From Chrysomallon squamiferum (lineage: Eukaryota > Mollusca > Gastropoda > Neomphalida > Peltospiridae), in assembly GCA_012295275.1 (NCBI GenBank), contig CM022665.1, forward strand, positions 36,430,933-36,494,932: DNA of 64,000 bases, written 5' to 3'. The notes under the pieces are model-generated. The model was not told the origin of the DNA. It did no database searches and worked only from the letters and a program-made list of their open reading frames with translations. Each line of letters starts with the position of its first letter. Position 1 is the stretch's first letter. This document shows positions 29,310-47,172 of this stretch, piece by piece. Position numbers and translations under genes: made by a program.

Positions 29310-29400
29310 TTATTACTTTAGGTCTCGAACCCGTCACTTGGCTCACTGTGTGTTTTGCACAAGTGAGAGTGTCTGTCGTGTTAACAGCAGTTAATATGTT
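29310..29400 (-). mobile_element. tRNA-derived SINE head of a different type
   Basis: On the minus strand the block reads 'ctgttaacacgacagacact' (A-box region), then a possible anticodon arm, then 'gacgggttcgagacct', a near-perfect B-box (GGTTCGAGACC). The spacing is right for a tRNA-like promoter. Acceptor-stem pairing is poor and there is no clear tRNA identity, so I call it a SINE fragment rather than a functional tRNA gene. Confidence 0.45.
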
Positions 29401-30560
29401 AGTATTGATCGCGTTCGACTCGCCTGTGCGAGTTTCCTACAAAGTATCGAATAAAACTTAGAAAACCCATAGAAAACAACTCAATTCGTTAACTGGGACA
29501 GAAATTCCAGAAAAATGCCAATATTGGAAAAGGTCACAGTATTATACTGATGGCTGTGAAAACATTTGAAAAAAAAAAAATAATAATAATAAAAAAAAAA
29601 TATATAAAAAAAAATTTAATCACTCGGCTTAAACCAATTGGTCATTTTGTGTGACTTATTTTTCTTGTTCCAGTTTTTATTTATTTATTTATTATTTTTA
29701 TTTATTTATTCATTTGTTGTTGTTTTTTTAATGGTTTTTCTTTTCATTTACCTAGTTTATCAAGTATGCCACAAAGAATAAACAAACAAACAAACAAACA
29801 AATAAATAAATAAAATAATAAATAAATAATGAAATAATGAAATAAATGAATATAAAACTAAAATTGCAATTGCTGCAGTTTACCAGCAATATTTTTCTGA
29901 TTTTCTTTTTCCATTACCAGGAACAGTTTGGAATTTCAGAAAGAGGGAATCAAGTCAACATTTATAAGAGTATATCTTTCAAAACAAAATACACTGACTT
30001 TAATAATACGAGGGGAAAAAAAAAAAACTAATTCATTTGCACTTCTTGGATCCATTTGTATATTCCTTCCGTATAATTTATTTATTTTCTATGTTATTCC
30101 CTCCCACCCAACCATCATCTCCGTTCTGGTATAACTAATCATAAAAAATAGAAAGTTATTGATTATACATTCTCTCATCAATATAAGACGGATGTGCTCT
30201 ATATATCCATCAAAAGAATTTTCTTTTCGTTTATGTTCCTAATTTGTACATCGCTGTCAGCAAATTATAATCTTTTGAAATGTTATCTGTACCGGAAAAA
30301 AATTACATCCATTAGGGTCGCGAAATGTCAATGGTATAATACATCTTCTCTCCACTGAACTCTGCCTCATCTTTACAGAAGAAAGTCTTGGATTTTCTTG
30401 TATAAAGAGCTAACAAAACGTAATCCAGAACCAGGCTGGCAATATCCACAGAGTCTGCTCTAATCAGCGTGTAGATTAGATACTGCAGAGACAGATTTAT
30501 AATGTAAAATAAAGATTTGGATTTTATCAGTCTTTAAAAAATAATAATAATAATAATAAT

Positions 30561-30594
<34 letters not shown>

Positions 30595-30913
30595 GACTTA
30601 GTCCATCACTATCGTCATAATACAAGCGACATTATAACAAAAACGTTAAGACGACGAAGTCAAAACAATGCAGACATTAACAACAACGCAGCAACATGCA
30701 GTTCAGTGACGACAAAACGACAACAGCAGTAATAATAATGAGGAGAAGGATGATAACAATAAAGATAACAACAATAACAAACGTTACCGTATTCGTCATC
30801 TTCCTCAAAGTCATCACCATGGCATAGATGACGTTCAGTCAACAAAACAGGTAAACGATGACAGCAACAGTAGCAGCAACGACTGTAATGGTAATAACAA
30901 CGACAACAACAAC

Positions 30914-30965
<52 letters not shown>

Positions 30966-31213
30966 CTAAAGAAAGAAAGAAAAGGAATCATGATTGTTAT
31001 GATGATAATGAATTAATAATTACAGAAATAACAGTTTAAGATAATACATTTAAATACACCACAGAAGAATACATCTCATGAATGTCATATTACAACAGTG
31101 TTAATTAATATCAGTTAGTGTTATAGTCTGTCCTAGGAGATGGAAACGTCTCAATATTAAAGGGAGGCAACCAGTGAAACAAAATGTATATCACAAGTTA
31201 CGTTCCTTATGAA

Positions 31214-31320
<107 letters not shown>

Positions 31321-32042
31321 ATGTGTCTTTGAGTGTATTTGTGTATATGGTATATATGTTTTGAATTTGGAATGTATATCATTCATGTTAATGTAAGGTG
31401 CATGTGTATATACACAAATAGGTGTGAGTACTTGTGCGAGTGTGTGTGTGTGTGTGTGCTTGCGTGTGCGTGTGTGTGCTTGCATGTACGTGTATGTGCT
31501 TGCGTGTGCGTGTGTGTGAGATAGAGACCGTTGTTGTTGTTGTTGTTTTTGTAGCTGTTGTTGCTGTTGTTTTTGACAAACAATAAACTGCTAAGAAAAA
31601 TTAGTCAACTCCAGTTTATTGTAAATAAAGTTTTAATTAAAACAAATTAGTATTTTTCTTTATTATAAATATTTCACTAACTAAAAATCAACAAAAGCTG
31701 TATAACCGGTAAATAAATAAATCAGTAAAATTACGTAAATAAATAAATAAATAAACGAAAAGCAAAACGTTTAAAAGAAAACTAACAAACATAAATTTCG
31801 TTCTCTATTTTATATTTAATGTTTTGGTGGGGTTATTGTTTCTTGCTAATGCCTATAATTCATAAATAGATACCATTCAAAATATCATAATATATGCATA
31901 GTGAAATATAATTAACTTCACATGTAACTGAACCAAACAAAGAAAAAGAAAAAAGAAAAAGAAAAATGAGCCCAACTTCGTAATCACAATGCTCGAGAAT
32001 TATACTGCGTATATATCATTAACTTACATACCAGAAGTAACG

Positions 32043-32074
<32 letters not shown>

Positions 32075-33282
32075 GAATATGTACGTACATTCATACATAC
32101 ATATATATAATGTATAAAGTGTTATTATATTCAGTCACATATAATGTGAAGGTAATCACAGATGTAACTACGTACAGCCGGAATGATTCATACATATATA
32201 ACAATAATCGTACAAATATACATTCATGCACGCACGCATGCCCGCAGACATATGCATGAACACATATGCATTTTAAGCATAATACACATATATGCATACG
32301 TATCAGTCTATGTAAGTATATAAGTATGTACGTAATAATAATAACCGATGACTTCTTTTGTCTGTGTGTGCGTGCGCGAGTGAGTGTTATCATTTTATAA
32401 TGAAATACATTTCATCAAAAACATTCTATTGCCAAAGAGAACATGCCCTTTACGAAATGCTTGATTTCAGTGATATAATGCTGAGTGAACTATATTTCAG
32501 ATTCATTGGCTCTTTTCATTTATCTCACTTGAATATCACAGGCCATTCCACTGAAAAAACATATATATAATATATCTCATATTCCGTAGGCCCTATAAAT
32601 GTTCGTAGGAACTAGATTTTGTCCTCATTGATACCTCACTCTTGCCTCAGATACCAGTAAACAAATTCAATGCTTGATATAAGGAATAAGATAGATACAT
32701 AAATATTACGAATTTTACCGAAATAATACAAAATTAATAATAGAGATTTTAGCATAAATCCGATTAAGAAGTACAGATATATGGTGCCTATAGTATTAAA
32801 TACAGATTAAAAGAAAAGAAAAAAAAGAATGTTTTTATAAATGATTCATCACTTGAATGTCAGAATCAAATTGCATTTAAAAGCAATAAAGACAGAAATG
32901 TATACCAGATATAATATATAAGTGTACATGTGTATACATTTATAATAACATATATAAAATGGAAATGTGGAAACACTAATCATTCATATTGACATTTTTA
33001 TACAGTTATGACTGTAGTAGAAAAATAAATTTTTCTGTGTGATTACCAGCTTCATGTTTCCACTTACAAAGTGTGTTTGTTCAGTATTTACAGTAACGGT
33101 TCTAATGCAATATGTCCAGTATGCATGTTAATAGAATATTTCCAGTGTGGATCCTTATTTAATGTTACCACTCTGCAATCCCAGTTTCGTATTTCCAGTG
33201 AGAATGCTGCAAAAACTCACTACGTATCACAAACCATTATAATTATTTAAACTGGAATTTTGTTCAGCTAATTCAAAATTGT

Positions 33283-33288
33283 TTTATT
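33283..33288 (-). terminator. Polyadenylation signal of the Rab1-like gene
   Basis: TTTATT on the plus strand reads AATAAA on the minus strand, about 100 nt downstream of the stop codon at 33,388. It is in a reasonable position for a short 3' untranslated region. Other copies further on cannot be excluded. Confidence 0.4.
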
Positions 33289-33387
33289 CTCTCAAAATGT
33301 TTCTCTTTTGCATCGCTAAAGGGTTTTTAATGCAGCCTCATGCTGAAAAAGACGTTTTTGATAGAGAGGCTATCCGCCATTTCTACG

Positions 33388-35777
33388 TTAAAAATAGCCA
33401 CAGCAATACCCTTCCTCCACGACAGGAGAGCTGGGTGTTATGCCGACCCGGATGCTAGTCGACTGCGAATTAAACATGGTTCCTGAAACACTGCTGGTCA
33501 GTTCAGAGGCCATCGTGTAAAACGCTTGGTCAACGTTTGATGCGCTTTTTGCACTTGTTTCTAAATATGGAATGCCAAGATCATCTGCATACATCTGTCA
33601 AAAAAGAAGATTTAAATATGATTATTTTAACAGTAAAACAACAGTCTTGTAGAACAATGATTAGTTAAAATGACATTAAACATACAATAGTAATAACAAT
33701 TAATTTTCACTGATGTTTTTCTTTTGCAATTTTTAATTTTATTTTCAGAGCCAATACCTATATTCTTTTCGTTTTTTATTAAACCAGTAATTCTGTTCTT
33801 CCAAAACAGTTTCGTTAGTTCAAGAAAAAAACAGTCTCAGAACTTTAACAATAATGTTACTTCTACTACTACGAATAAAAACAGGATAAAAATTCCTGTA
33901 CTAATATATAGCTTGAACTAGCTACTATATCTAAGGAGTTCTGAACTAGGAAGCTTTCTTAAATGAAACTGTCAGCATTTTAAGCATAATGCCCAAACTA
34001 ATTTTGTACTGAGGTCTCGTTAAATATTCATTACTTCTGCATTTGTTTAAATCGCAAATGAAGTTTTCATTTCACCTTTGCGGTAGGATAGCCGACTTGC
34101 CTCATGGTGTCTAGATCACATTTATTACCCACTAGTAACATCTTCGTCTTCTTGTCCACTTTCTGCCGTATCTCATTCAGCCAGATGCGTTGCAGATTCA
34201 TGAAAGTGAGCTTGTACAAAAAAATTAAAAAAAAATATATATATATATAAAATTAAAAACGAGTACATTTATTTGCAATATATGTAAATATGTGTGTGTG
34301 TGTGTGTGTGTGTGTGTATGCCCATGTTCAAAATACCTATATCAGACATACAACCAGTATACACCACCAAAACGCACAAAGACACACACTCGATACACAC
34401 ACATGAAATGCTTACTTGACGTGATATATCAAACACCAGGATAATGCCGTGTGCTCCATGAAAGACAGAACTGGAAAATGCACGAAATCTCTCTTGGCCT
34501 GCTGTGTCCCACTGAAAACGTTTTAAAAACTTTATAATTTTTATTTTTAAAGATTTAAAATTATGATGTAACAAAATGCGGATCGCAGTCTTTAATTAGT
34601 CCACAAGCAGGAAAAGAAAATGATGTTTAAAAAAATAATAATAATTTCTGTCACAGCTTAATTTTACTGTACTTTTCTCTGTCTGTAATTAAGCCTTGTA
34701 TTGTTATTATTTTTATATCAACCATGTTGGCAGAGATTTTCTTTTAATTTGAATTTATTTATTTATTTATTTTATTATTTTGTTTTGTTGTTGTTGTTGT
34801 TTTTTGGGGGGGTTGTTTTTTGTTTGTTTGTTGTTGTTGTTTTTTATTGTTATTTTTTTTTTTTTTTTTTAGCATACTAATTAATATGAAAGGTAAACTA
34901 TAAAGCTTTTCAGGTTCTGAAACATCTGAAGTATATGGAATATGGCTCTTATGACAATAGTTTAACATTTTATTCTTTCATTTTCCTTTCTTATTTAAAT
35001 ACACACACAGAGACACACACATATACACATACATCACACAAACACACACACACACGCATCACTCGCACACACGCACGCACACACACACACACTGTATATT
35101 AAAAGTAGGATGTGATAAAAACACAAGAAACATTTCATGATCTTTATGTTCCAACACAATTATTCCTCGCCTCGGTTTCAAACGAAATGAGGCGTTAAAC
35201 TGAAGTGAACTCATTTTAACACTTACTATGACCAGCTTAACTCTGTGCCTTCCTACTTGTATTGTTTTTATTTTCTGTAAAAATAAACAAATAATTAAAT
35301 AGACAAAGAAAGAAAGATAACAACGACCGAAAGAAATAAACAAAATACACAAACACTGACGCAAAGAAAAGGGAAATAATTTTAAAAAAAAGTATTTTTT
35401 TTTTTTTGAAAATCTATTAATTAATAAATGAAGAGCAAATATTATTGTTATTGTAATGTGATAATGTAACTATATTGTTTTTGTTATTGTTGTTGTTGTC
35501 ATGATTATTATTATTTACTAATTAATTATTTATTATTATTATTATTTAAATTAATTAATTATTTCTTCTTCTTCTTCTTCTTCTTATCATTATTATTAAA
35601 TAATACAAGGATTGTCTGCATTTTGAATCGATTTATAATAAATCTGTAAAACCATTGGTAAGAAAAATACAGCATCAATGTGGCTAAATTCTACACTAAT
35701 GAATGAATTGGAAGAGAATCGCTTACCCAGTCAATCGTGGTTATTTGATAGTGCTCGTTAAACGTGTCATCCTAAAA

Positions 35778-35823
<46 letters not shown>

Positions 35824-38502
35824 TATAGATATATAAAATTAAAAAATAATTAAAAAATACAATAAGCTAATGTAAGTGCAATCATTTATTTCTCTATTTA
35901 TTATAATTATTTCCATTTCTATCGATTAATTTTATATCCCAAACCTCCATACTCACATTTATTCATCATTATAACAATCATTTTACATCCATGTAAATAA
36001 TCTAATAAAAGTATTACTTATTTATTTATTATTTTATCTATCTACCCATCCATCCATCCATACTTGGCCGTAACTACACTGAGGCAAATGCCTGATACCA
36101 AAATTTACGATTTTTTTTTTTTTTTTTAAAAATCTTTTATTTAAAAAATAAAAAATATAAATCTCTATTCCGATAGAAACAACATCCGCTGAATGAATTC
36201 GTTTGTGTCTACTGTTACCGTTTGAAGTTTAGCGACAACGTCGACTGCAGCGATGTGATTGATTTCAAAAAGAGGGTAGTTATGTTCATGCTCTCTGTCG
36301 AACTGTGTGTGTGACAAATAATACAGTGTATGTTCAATAGGAACAATGTGTACGTTATCGAGTTACTTGGTCACGGACGCGTCATGACCTACGTAAACAG
36401 TGTAACTGGTGGAATGGAAATTCTATTTATCAATGCACCTAACGTGTTTAAAAATAAGATTACACACTCACAGTTATGTTTCAGACCCTTTACATTAGCA
36501 GCGAGGGCTCTTTTACTTACACATTCCTGTACGCAGTCAGTACAGCTCATATAAATGCTTTTTCTAAACTGTTCGTGAGCAGTTCTCTAACACTAAGCTG
36601 TTGCCCATTTGGTTGAGCTAATGAAGTTATTTGAACGTGAATGAAATAGAATGAGTATTGTTATGTGAGCAAAGGGTAAATGGGAAATAATGAAAACGAA
36701 CAACATGTGAGTTAAAACACTTACTGTGAACCTTAGTAATAGAGATGACTTTCCAACGCTCGGATCACCAATGACAACGAGCTTAAACATGTAGTCACTG
36801 AAATAAATAAATGAATAAATAAATACACACGTACGTATATATGTATGTATGTACGTATGTATGTATATATGTATGTATGTATATATGTATAAACATATAT
36901 ATATATATAAACATGCGTATACATACATACGTACGAACATAAATATGAAAATAAATAAATATACACACATACACAGATAGCATACACATAAATAAACATA
37001 TACAAATTCATACATACATAAGTCGAATAAGTCGAACATGTCCATTTCTCTTTACATACGTATATAAATAAATAAATAAACAAACAAACAAATAAGATTT
37101 GTGATTACTACTACTACTGTTGTTGTTTCTTTCTCCCAATAAATGACACTGCAATGTGCAGTCAGTCAAGTGTTACAGACTCTGCGTCATTTTATAAATT
37201 TAGGTCATGCAGATCAGCGAAGTGGGGAATATAATTTAGTTCCTCAGTGACACAGACGTGACAAAAATAGGTTAAACGCTGGCAGTTTTTCAAACAGAAA
37301 GGAGGAAAACATGGTTGTCCCAAAATCTAAAATATTATTCAAGTAAATGTAAGAAGAGGACGACAACAACAACAAAAAATGTCTTTTACACCCACAAGCA
37401 GTCGTGGAAGGAGTATGGGGTAAGGTAACTGCATATCAAATCGCTGGGGAATACAGTGCAAAGTAACAGAATGTCAAAGGTTAATCGGTAACAATTTGAT
37501 ATGAACACAGCCACATGATAGTGACACAAGCAAGTGACTGCATCGCCCTAGGCCAGAATGAATGGTTAAGAGTTGAAAATTACTGTAGTGTTTATTCCTG
37601 TGCTATTGTTGTTGTTTTGTTGGGGGTTTGGGGGTTGTTTCGGTGGGGTTCTTTTGTTGTTTTTGGGGGGGAGGGGTATTGATTTTGACAAGTTTGAGTG
37701 GAAAAGAATACAAATTGTAATTATATTAATATTAACGTTAGTTGTTTGATAACTAAGTTTAAGTCGTTATTTTCTCTCTTTTTTTTCTGTTTGTTGTATT
37801 GATTTTTTGTGATTTTTTTTTAAAAAAAATTTCTCCCCTCTTAATTAATTAATTAATTAATTAATTATTTATTTATTTATTTATTTACATTGTTATTGTT
37901 ATTATTATTATAGTAATATGACCGACTCGTGAATCATGGGCAGAAAATAATGGGGGCACTGATAAGGATAATTGATTTAAAAAATAAATATATTAATAAG
38001 GCACATAAATAAAAACACAGTTTTTATATGATGTTACATGGAGTATTGTATATACATATAATTATATTATATAGCAATTCTAACTTGTGTTTGTGTAGCT
38101 GCCAGCCTATGTGTGCGTAAGATTTCATTATAATTTAATCTTTTATCTCTGTCTTTTTTCTTGTTTCGTATTTATTTATTTTCCAGCGGACCCAGTATTT
38201 CTATCTGTCTTTATATTTATGTCTGCATGCTCCCTCCATTCCCCCCACATATATATATATAAAAGTATTTATTTATATATAAAAGAAAGACAAAAACTGA
38301 AAATGTGTATCCATCAGTCTATCAATTTATTATTATTATTGTTGTTGTTGTTTTGGTTGTTATTGTTATTGCTATTGTTACTATTAATTAATTTATTTAT
38401 TTATCCAATTATTTATTTTCCAGGAATGATGAACTACGGCGAAAACGTGAAGTTGGAAGACTGCTTTTTACAGGATATGAACGAAAACCGTTCGTTTACT
38501 TG

Positions 38503-38554
<52 letters not shown>

Positions 38555-39216
38555 TGTAAATATTTATTAGCATATTCTACCTTTTCGTGAATATTTTAAA
38601 AACTTCCTTTGTGTATTCTAATTTGATTTTATTCTCTTTTTATTTATTAATTAATTAATTTATTTATTTATTTTTGTGTGTGTGTGATGTTGACTTTGTT
38701 TTAGATGTTTTGCTTGTTTATTTGTTATTCGGTTGTTATGGTTTTGTTGTTGGTTTTTATTGAGTGAAACATAGCAAATCCTAGCGTAAATAATATATCT
38801 ATAAAAACACATGCATTAGGTTTTTTTTATATCTCTCTTGTTTAATTGTATAATTATGATGCAATAAATATTACTGTTGATACATTTACATTTTCATTAA
38901 AAAAAAAAAAAATTCGAGTTTAAATTTTCATTCAGGTTTTGTTAGTAATGATAATTATTATTATATTATTGTGTTGTTGATTTTTTTAATGCTTGTTTCT
39001 GATTCATTGAGCTGTTTTGTACTGTTTTGAATGCAGAGAACATAAAATATAAAAATCATATTCCATAACTTATTTTAACAAGTATACCTTACTGTCAATT
39101 ATATGCGTTGTTAGCTGGCCATTCTGCTATATAAATTAGAAGCTACATTTGTTTCCACCGTTCATTTATACTTACTAATCAGCTGATAAAGAATGGTCGT
39201 CGAATTCGCCAGGCAT
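33388..39216 (-). CDS. Divergent Rab1-like small GTPase (7 exons)
   Basis: Exons in transcript order: 39,216-39,176, 36,797-36,725, 35,771-35,727, 35,274-35,227, 34,511-34,416, 34,210-34,076 and 33,594-33,388. They join in phase into 214 residues. Exon 1 ([13 protein letters not shown]) was placed by its start codon, its GTAAGT donor and phase match to exon 2. GTPase motifs are intact: P-loop [19 protein letters not shown] and ETSAK. The intron positions equal those of the Rab1 gene at 41,232. It is much more diverged: the switch I region reads '[12 protein letters not shown]' against Rab1 'YISTIGVDFKIRT', with one residue missing, and Rab-family motifs F3 and F4 are altered (RFRAFS, VFHGA). 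The end CCGYF is of the CCXXX type used for double geranylgeranylation, as in Rab11. I infer a membrane-traffic GTPase with changed effector specificity. It is a paralogue rather than a pseudogene, because all frames, splice sites and catalytic motifs are kept. Confidence 0.88.
37622..37676 (+). other. G-quadruplex-prone G-rich block in intron 1 of the Rab1-like gene
   Basis: Runs of GGGGG, GGGGG, GGGG, GGGGGGG and GGGG occur within 55 bp, separated by short T-rich loops. Four or more tracts of at least four G satisfy the G4 motif if one longer loop of about 16 nt is allowed. The G-rich strand is the non-template-like plus strand, so the transcript of the minus-strand gene is C-rich here. Confidence 0.6.
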
Positions 39217-41231
39217 AATGAAAATATAAAACTTGTATAATGTAACAACACACAACTGTTAATCAGATTTGGGTCGCGTTGACTCTCTGCTTCCAGCTGG
39301 CACGTAATGGTCGTTTCGTTATAGTTTAATCGAGCAGTTTACCGGAATGACAATCACCGAACTATCTTGAGACTCAACCATATCGTTCATGTGGTGTGGA
39401 AACTTGAAATACACTATTAATCATCTTTATTTTATTTTATCCATGACAAAGCTAAACATCCCGAATAAAGAAAAACAAAATGCCGTCACTCTATGACGAT
39501 AGGGGGATTTCCTCATTCTATAAATAGTGCTATAAAATAATAATGCGCGTGCGCATTTCGTTAAATGTTCGTAAAGTGTAGTTTCCACACCGAAAAATAG
39601 TAAACGCTATACTATCATATTTTTTTACTATTTTATTTTTAGTAATATTAATTTATTTATTTTATTCTGTTTTATAATTCGTTTTGATTTGTGGCATTTC
39701 CATTATTTTTAATTATTATTTCTTCTTCATCATCTTCTTATAATTTTTACTGACATGCCATAATTACAAAATCAGCTTGATGACGATGTTGGTTATATCA
39801 ATTATATAGAAAAAAATTATTCATTAATAATAAAAACAGCAGTAGTAGTAGTAATCCACTTGTCCGTATTTAAAAATTCTGGATAAGAATAAAATGTAAG
39901 CAGATAAATTTACAAGCTTTACACTATGAAAGAACTCTTTACCAATTCAGTAATGTGAATCTAGTAACCCTGAGTTTGCATGACGTCTGTATTTGGTACT
40001 TGGCAGTATGTCATCCAGATTTCAGTATAATAATTAATTATGTACGTATGGTTAGTAGGTGGTATATTAATATTATTATTAATACAAGCTATGTAATGCC
40101 CAAAGGTCATAAAGTCACGATAACACGCGTTAATAAAACTTTACGTAATTTCCAGCTGTGACAAGATAAACAGACCTAATGAAGATGGACTATAAGTCCA
40201 CAAGAATTAAAGTTGCACCTTTTTCAGTCTTCATCCATTGTGAAACATCCGGATAACTATTTGATTAAAATATATACTTATAAAAAAAAAAAAAAAAAAA
40301 AAAAAAATCTTTATGAGAAAAATATTACTCTTCACAAACTAGCATTAATTTAAGACTGATTTGTATCATCATATAATGCAAATTTGCAATTTCAAAATGC
40401 GCTGGTTAGTGTTTCACTGTTGTTTTGAAATTTGAACGGAAACAAAACTTATTTTTGCATATCAAAATTGTCTCTGTCTTACAGTGTCTAGTGGGGTGTT
40501 ATTGTTGTTGTTGTTATGCTGCTTCTTATGATGATAACGATGATAACGAAGATTTCAAGAGTCGCAGTATATAATCACACAACTTACAGTTTTGTGAATC
40601 AAATTAATTTAGAAAAAAAAAAAAAAAAAATTTAAAAATATTTAAAACAAAAATAGCCAAAAATAATAAATAAATAAATAAATAAATAAATAAATACTAC
40701 TACTGCTACTTCTGCTACGACAATTTAAACCAGAATTCGAATTCGAAATTTCTGAGTTTTTATTCTATTATTTTTATTTAGGTCGCTGCATGTAATATAT
40801 ACATTTAATCTTTAATGGCTGTAATAATTATTACTTAATATTATATTGTTTGCATTAGAACATTTCCTGTTTATTTCCATTTGTTTCTGAATTATCATCT
40901 GATTAATTTCTCCTCAGAGTATCATTTAAATTAATGAAAATGGTTTTGTTCATAAAATTAAATTAAAAGTTATGTTTTTATAATACTCGACTGGGAACAG
41001 TTTTAACAGAAACCGGAAATGTGAACCTCGTGATGCCACGTTGGGATATGACATCATGGGTATCAATACTCCCATACCCCTCTAGGAGCATATTGCTAAA
41101 TCGGAAGAAGGAAGCCATCTTTATTTCGCAGGCGTTTATGTCTGCTAACATAGAGTTTGTGTTACAACAGTTTTGAATATCCTAATAAGAGACGCTTATA
41201 TTTAGAGAGTGTAAATAGTAATATGTCAACA
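39217..41231. promoter_or_regulatory. Divergent intergenic region between the two Rab genes
   Basis: This 2-kb stretch separates the start codons of the head-to-head Rab genes and must contain both promoters. The part next to Rab1 (about 41,000-41,230) is non-repetitive and contains 'gatgccacgttgg' and 'atgacatcat', which resemble bZIP (CRE/UPR-type) sites. The part next to the Rab1-like gene (39,240-39,410) is also non-repetitive. The middle holds a poly(A) tract near 40,280-40,306, AAAT arrays near 40,665-40,695, and one copy of a repeat found again in Rab1 intron 1. No TATA box is convincing. Confidence 0.5.
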
Positions 41232-46253
<5,022 letters not shown>

Positions 46254-47082
46254 GGATGCTCATTCTAAATGTTTGGCTGATATTTTTAAGTACACGGATG
46301 GGGGTCAAAATGGAGATTGTCAGTGCAGGAGATGATGTCCTTGTTATAGCAGCACCTGTGAGAAAAATATTTAAAAAACAAACAAACAAACAAAACAAAA
46401 AAAACCACAAAAAAAACACAAACATGAGTAAACATTACAGAATAGATACTTGTTTCTGGAAAAAAAAAAAGTAAAAAAAAAGCTGCTTCACAATAACATC
46501 TCTCCAGATAATGGTGTATTTTAAATCCAAATGACTCAAAATGTATATCCAGCAACTGTAAAAATAAAATAAATAAATAAAAGAATTTTAAATATATTTA
46601 TATATGAATAAGATACTAATTAATCTACCTTTCTTTGTGATACATATACATTTTTTGTGGCTTTTTGTTTTTTTGTTTTGTTTGAATTTTTATTTATTTT
46701 TATTTTTTTTTTTGTACATTTCCATACTTGGTTTAGATCTCTGGAAGGTTTTTAAAAATATTTAATAAAAACAAAATAAAAAATAGGTTGAGAAATTGGC
46801 CAATTTGATACTCGGGACTGGGTCCTGAATTTTTTTTTAAACTTGGACACTGAAATGCTAGATATGAAGTGAGTTGTTACCAGATAATGTATACTAAAGC
46901 TCTTTTGCATCCCATCACAGTTTGAATGAGATCAATAAATGTTTATCTTATTTATTGACTAGTTTGTGAAGTGTACACTTGTTGTTTGTTTGAATCAGAT
47001 GCCATTACACATGGTATTCTTCAGGTTCTTGGTTTATTGAAAAATGGGAAATTTTCATTTATTAATCACTATTTAGTTTCTG

Positions 47083-47172
47083 GTTTTAACCTTTTCACCA
47101 TGTTAAAACCACTTTAGACTGTGACCATGAGGTGACGGCCTAAAATAGAAATACGGTGGTGAAAGGGTTAAA
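47083..47172. repeat. Short inverted-repeat (hairpin) element downstream of Rab1
   Basis: The arm 'ttttaaccttttcacca' (47,084-47,100) pairs with 'tggtgaaagggttaaa' (47,157-47,172), leaving a loop of about 55 bp. The arms of about 16 bp have a single gap or mismatch. It could be a tiny MITE or a structured piece of the Rab1 3' untranslated region. Confidence 0.55.

Noticed and set aside
29310-29400. Functional tRNA gene on the minus strand
   Set aside because: The B-box is good, but acceptor-stem pairing and the anticodon arm cannot be built convincingly; SINE head is more likely.
29060-29461. 133-residue frame rich in Tyr, Ile and His
   Set aside because: Mostly AT/CA/TACA microsatellite, followed by a SINE head.
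36330-36554. 74-residue plus-strand frame inside intron 2 of the Rab1-like gene
   Set aside because: No recognisable domain, no splice-consistent extension, and the length is within chance for a less AT-rich patch.
33388-39216. Interpretation of the divergent Rab gene as a pseudogene
   Set aside because: All seven exons have intact splice sites and frames, all nucleotide-binding motifs are present, and the C-terminal cysteines are retained.
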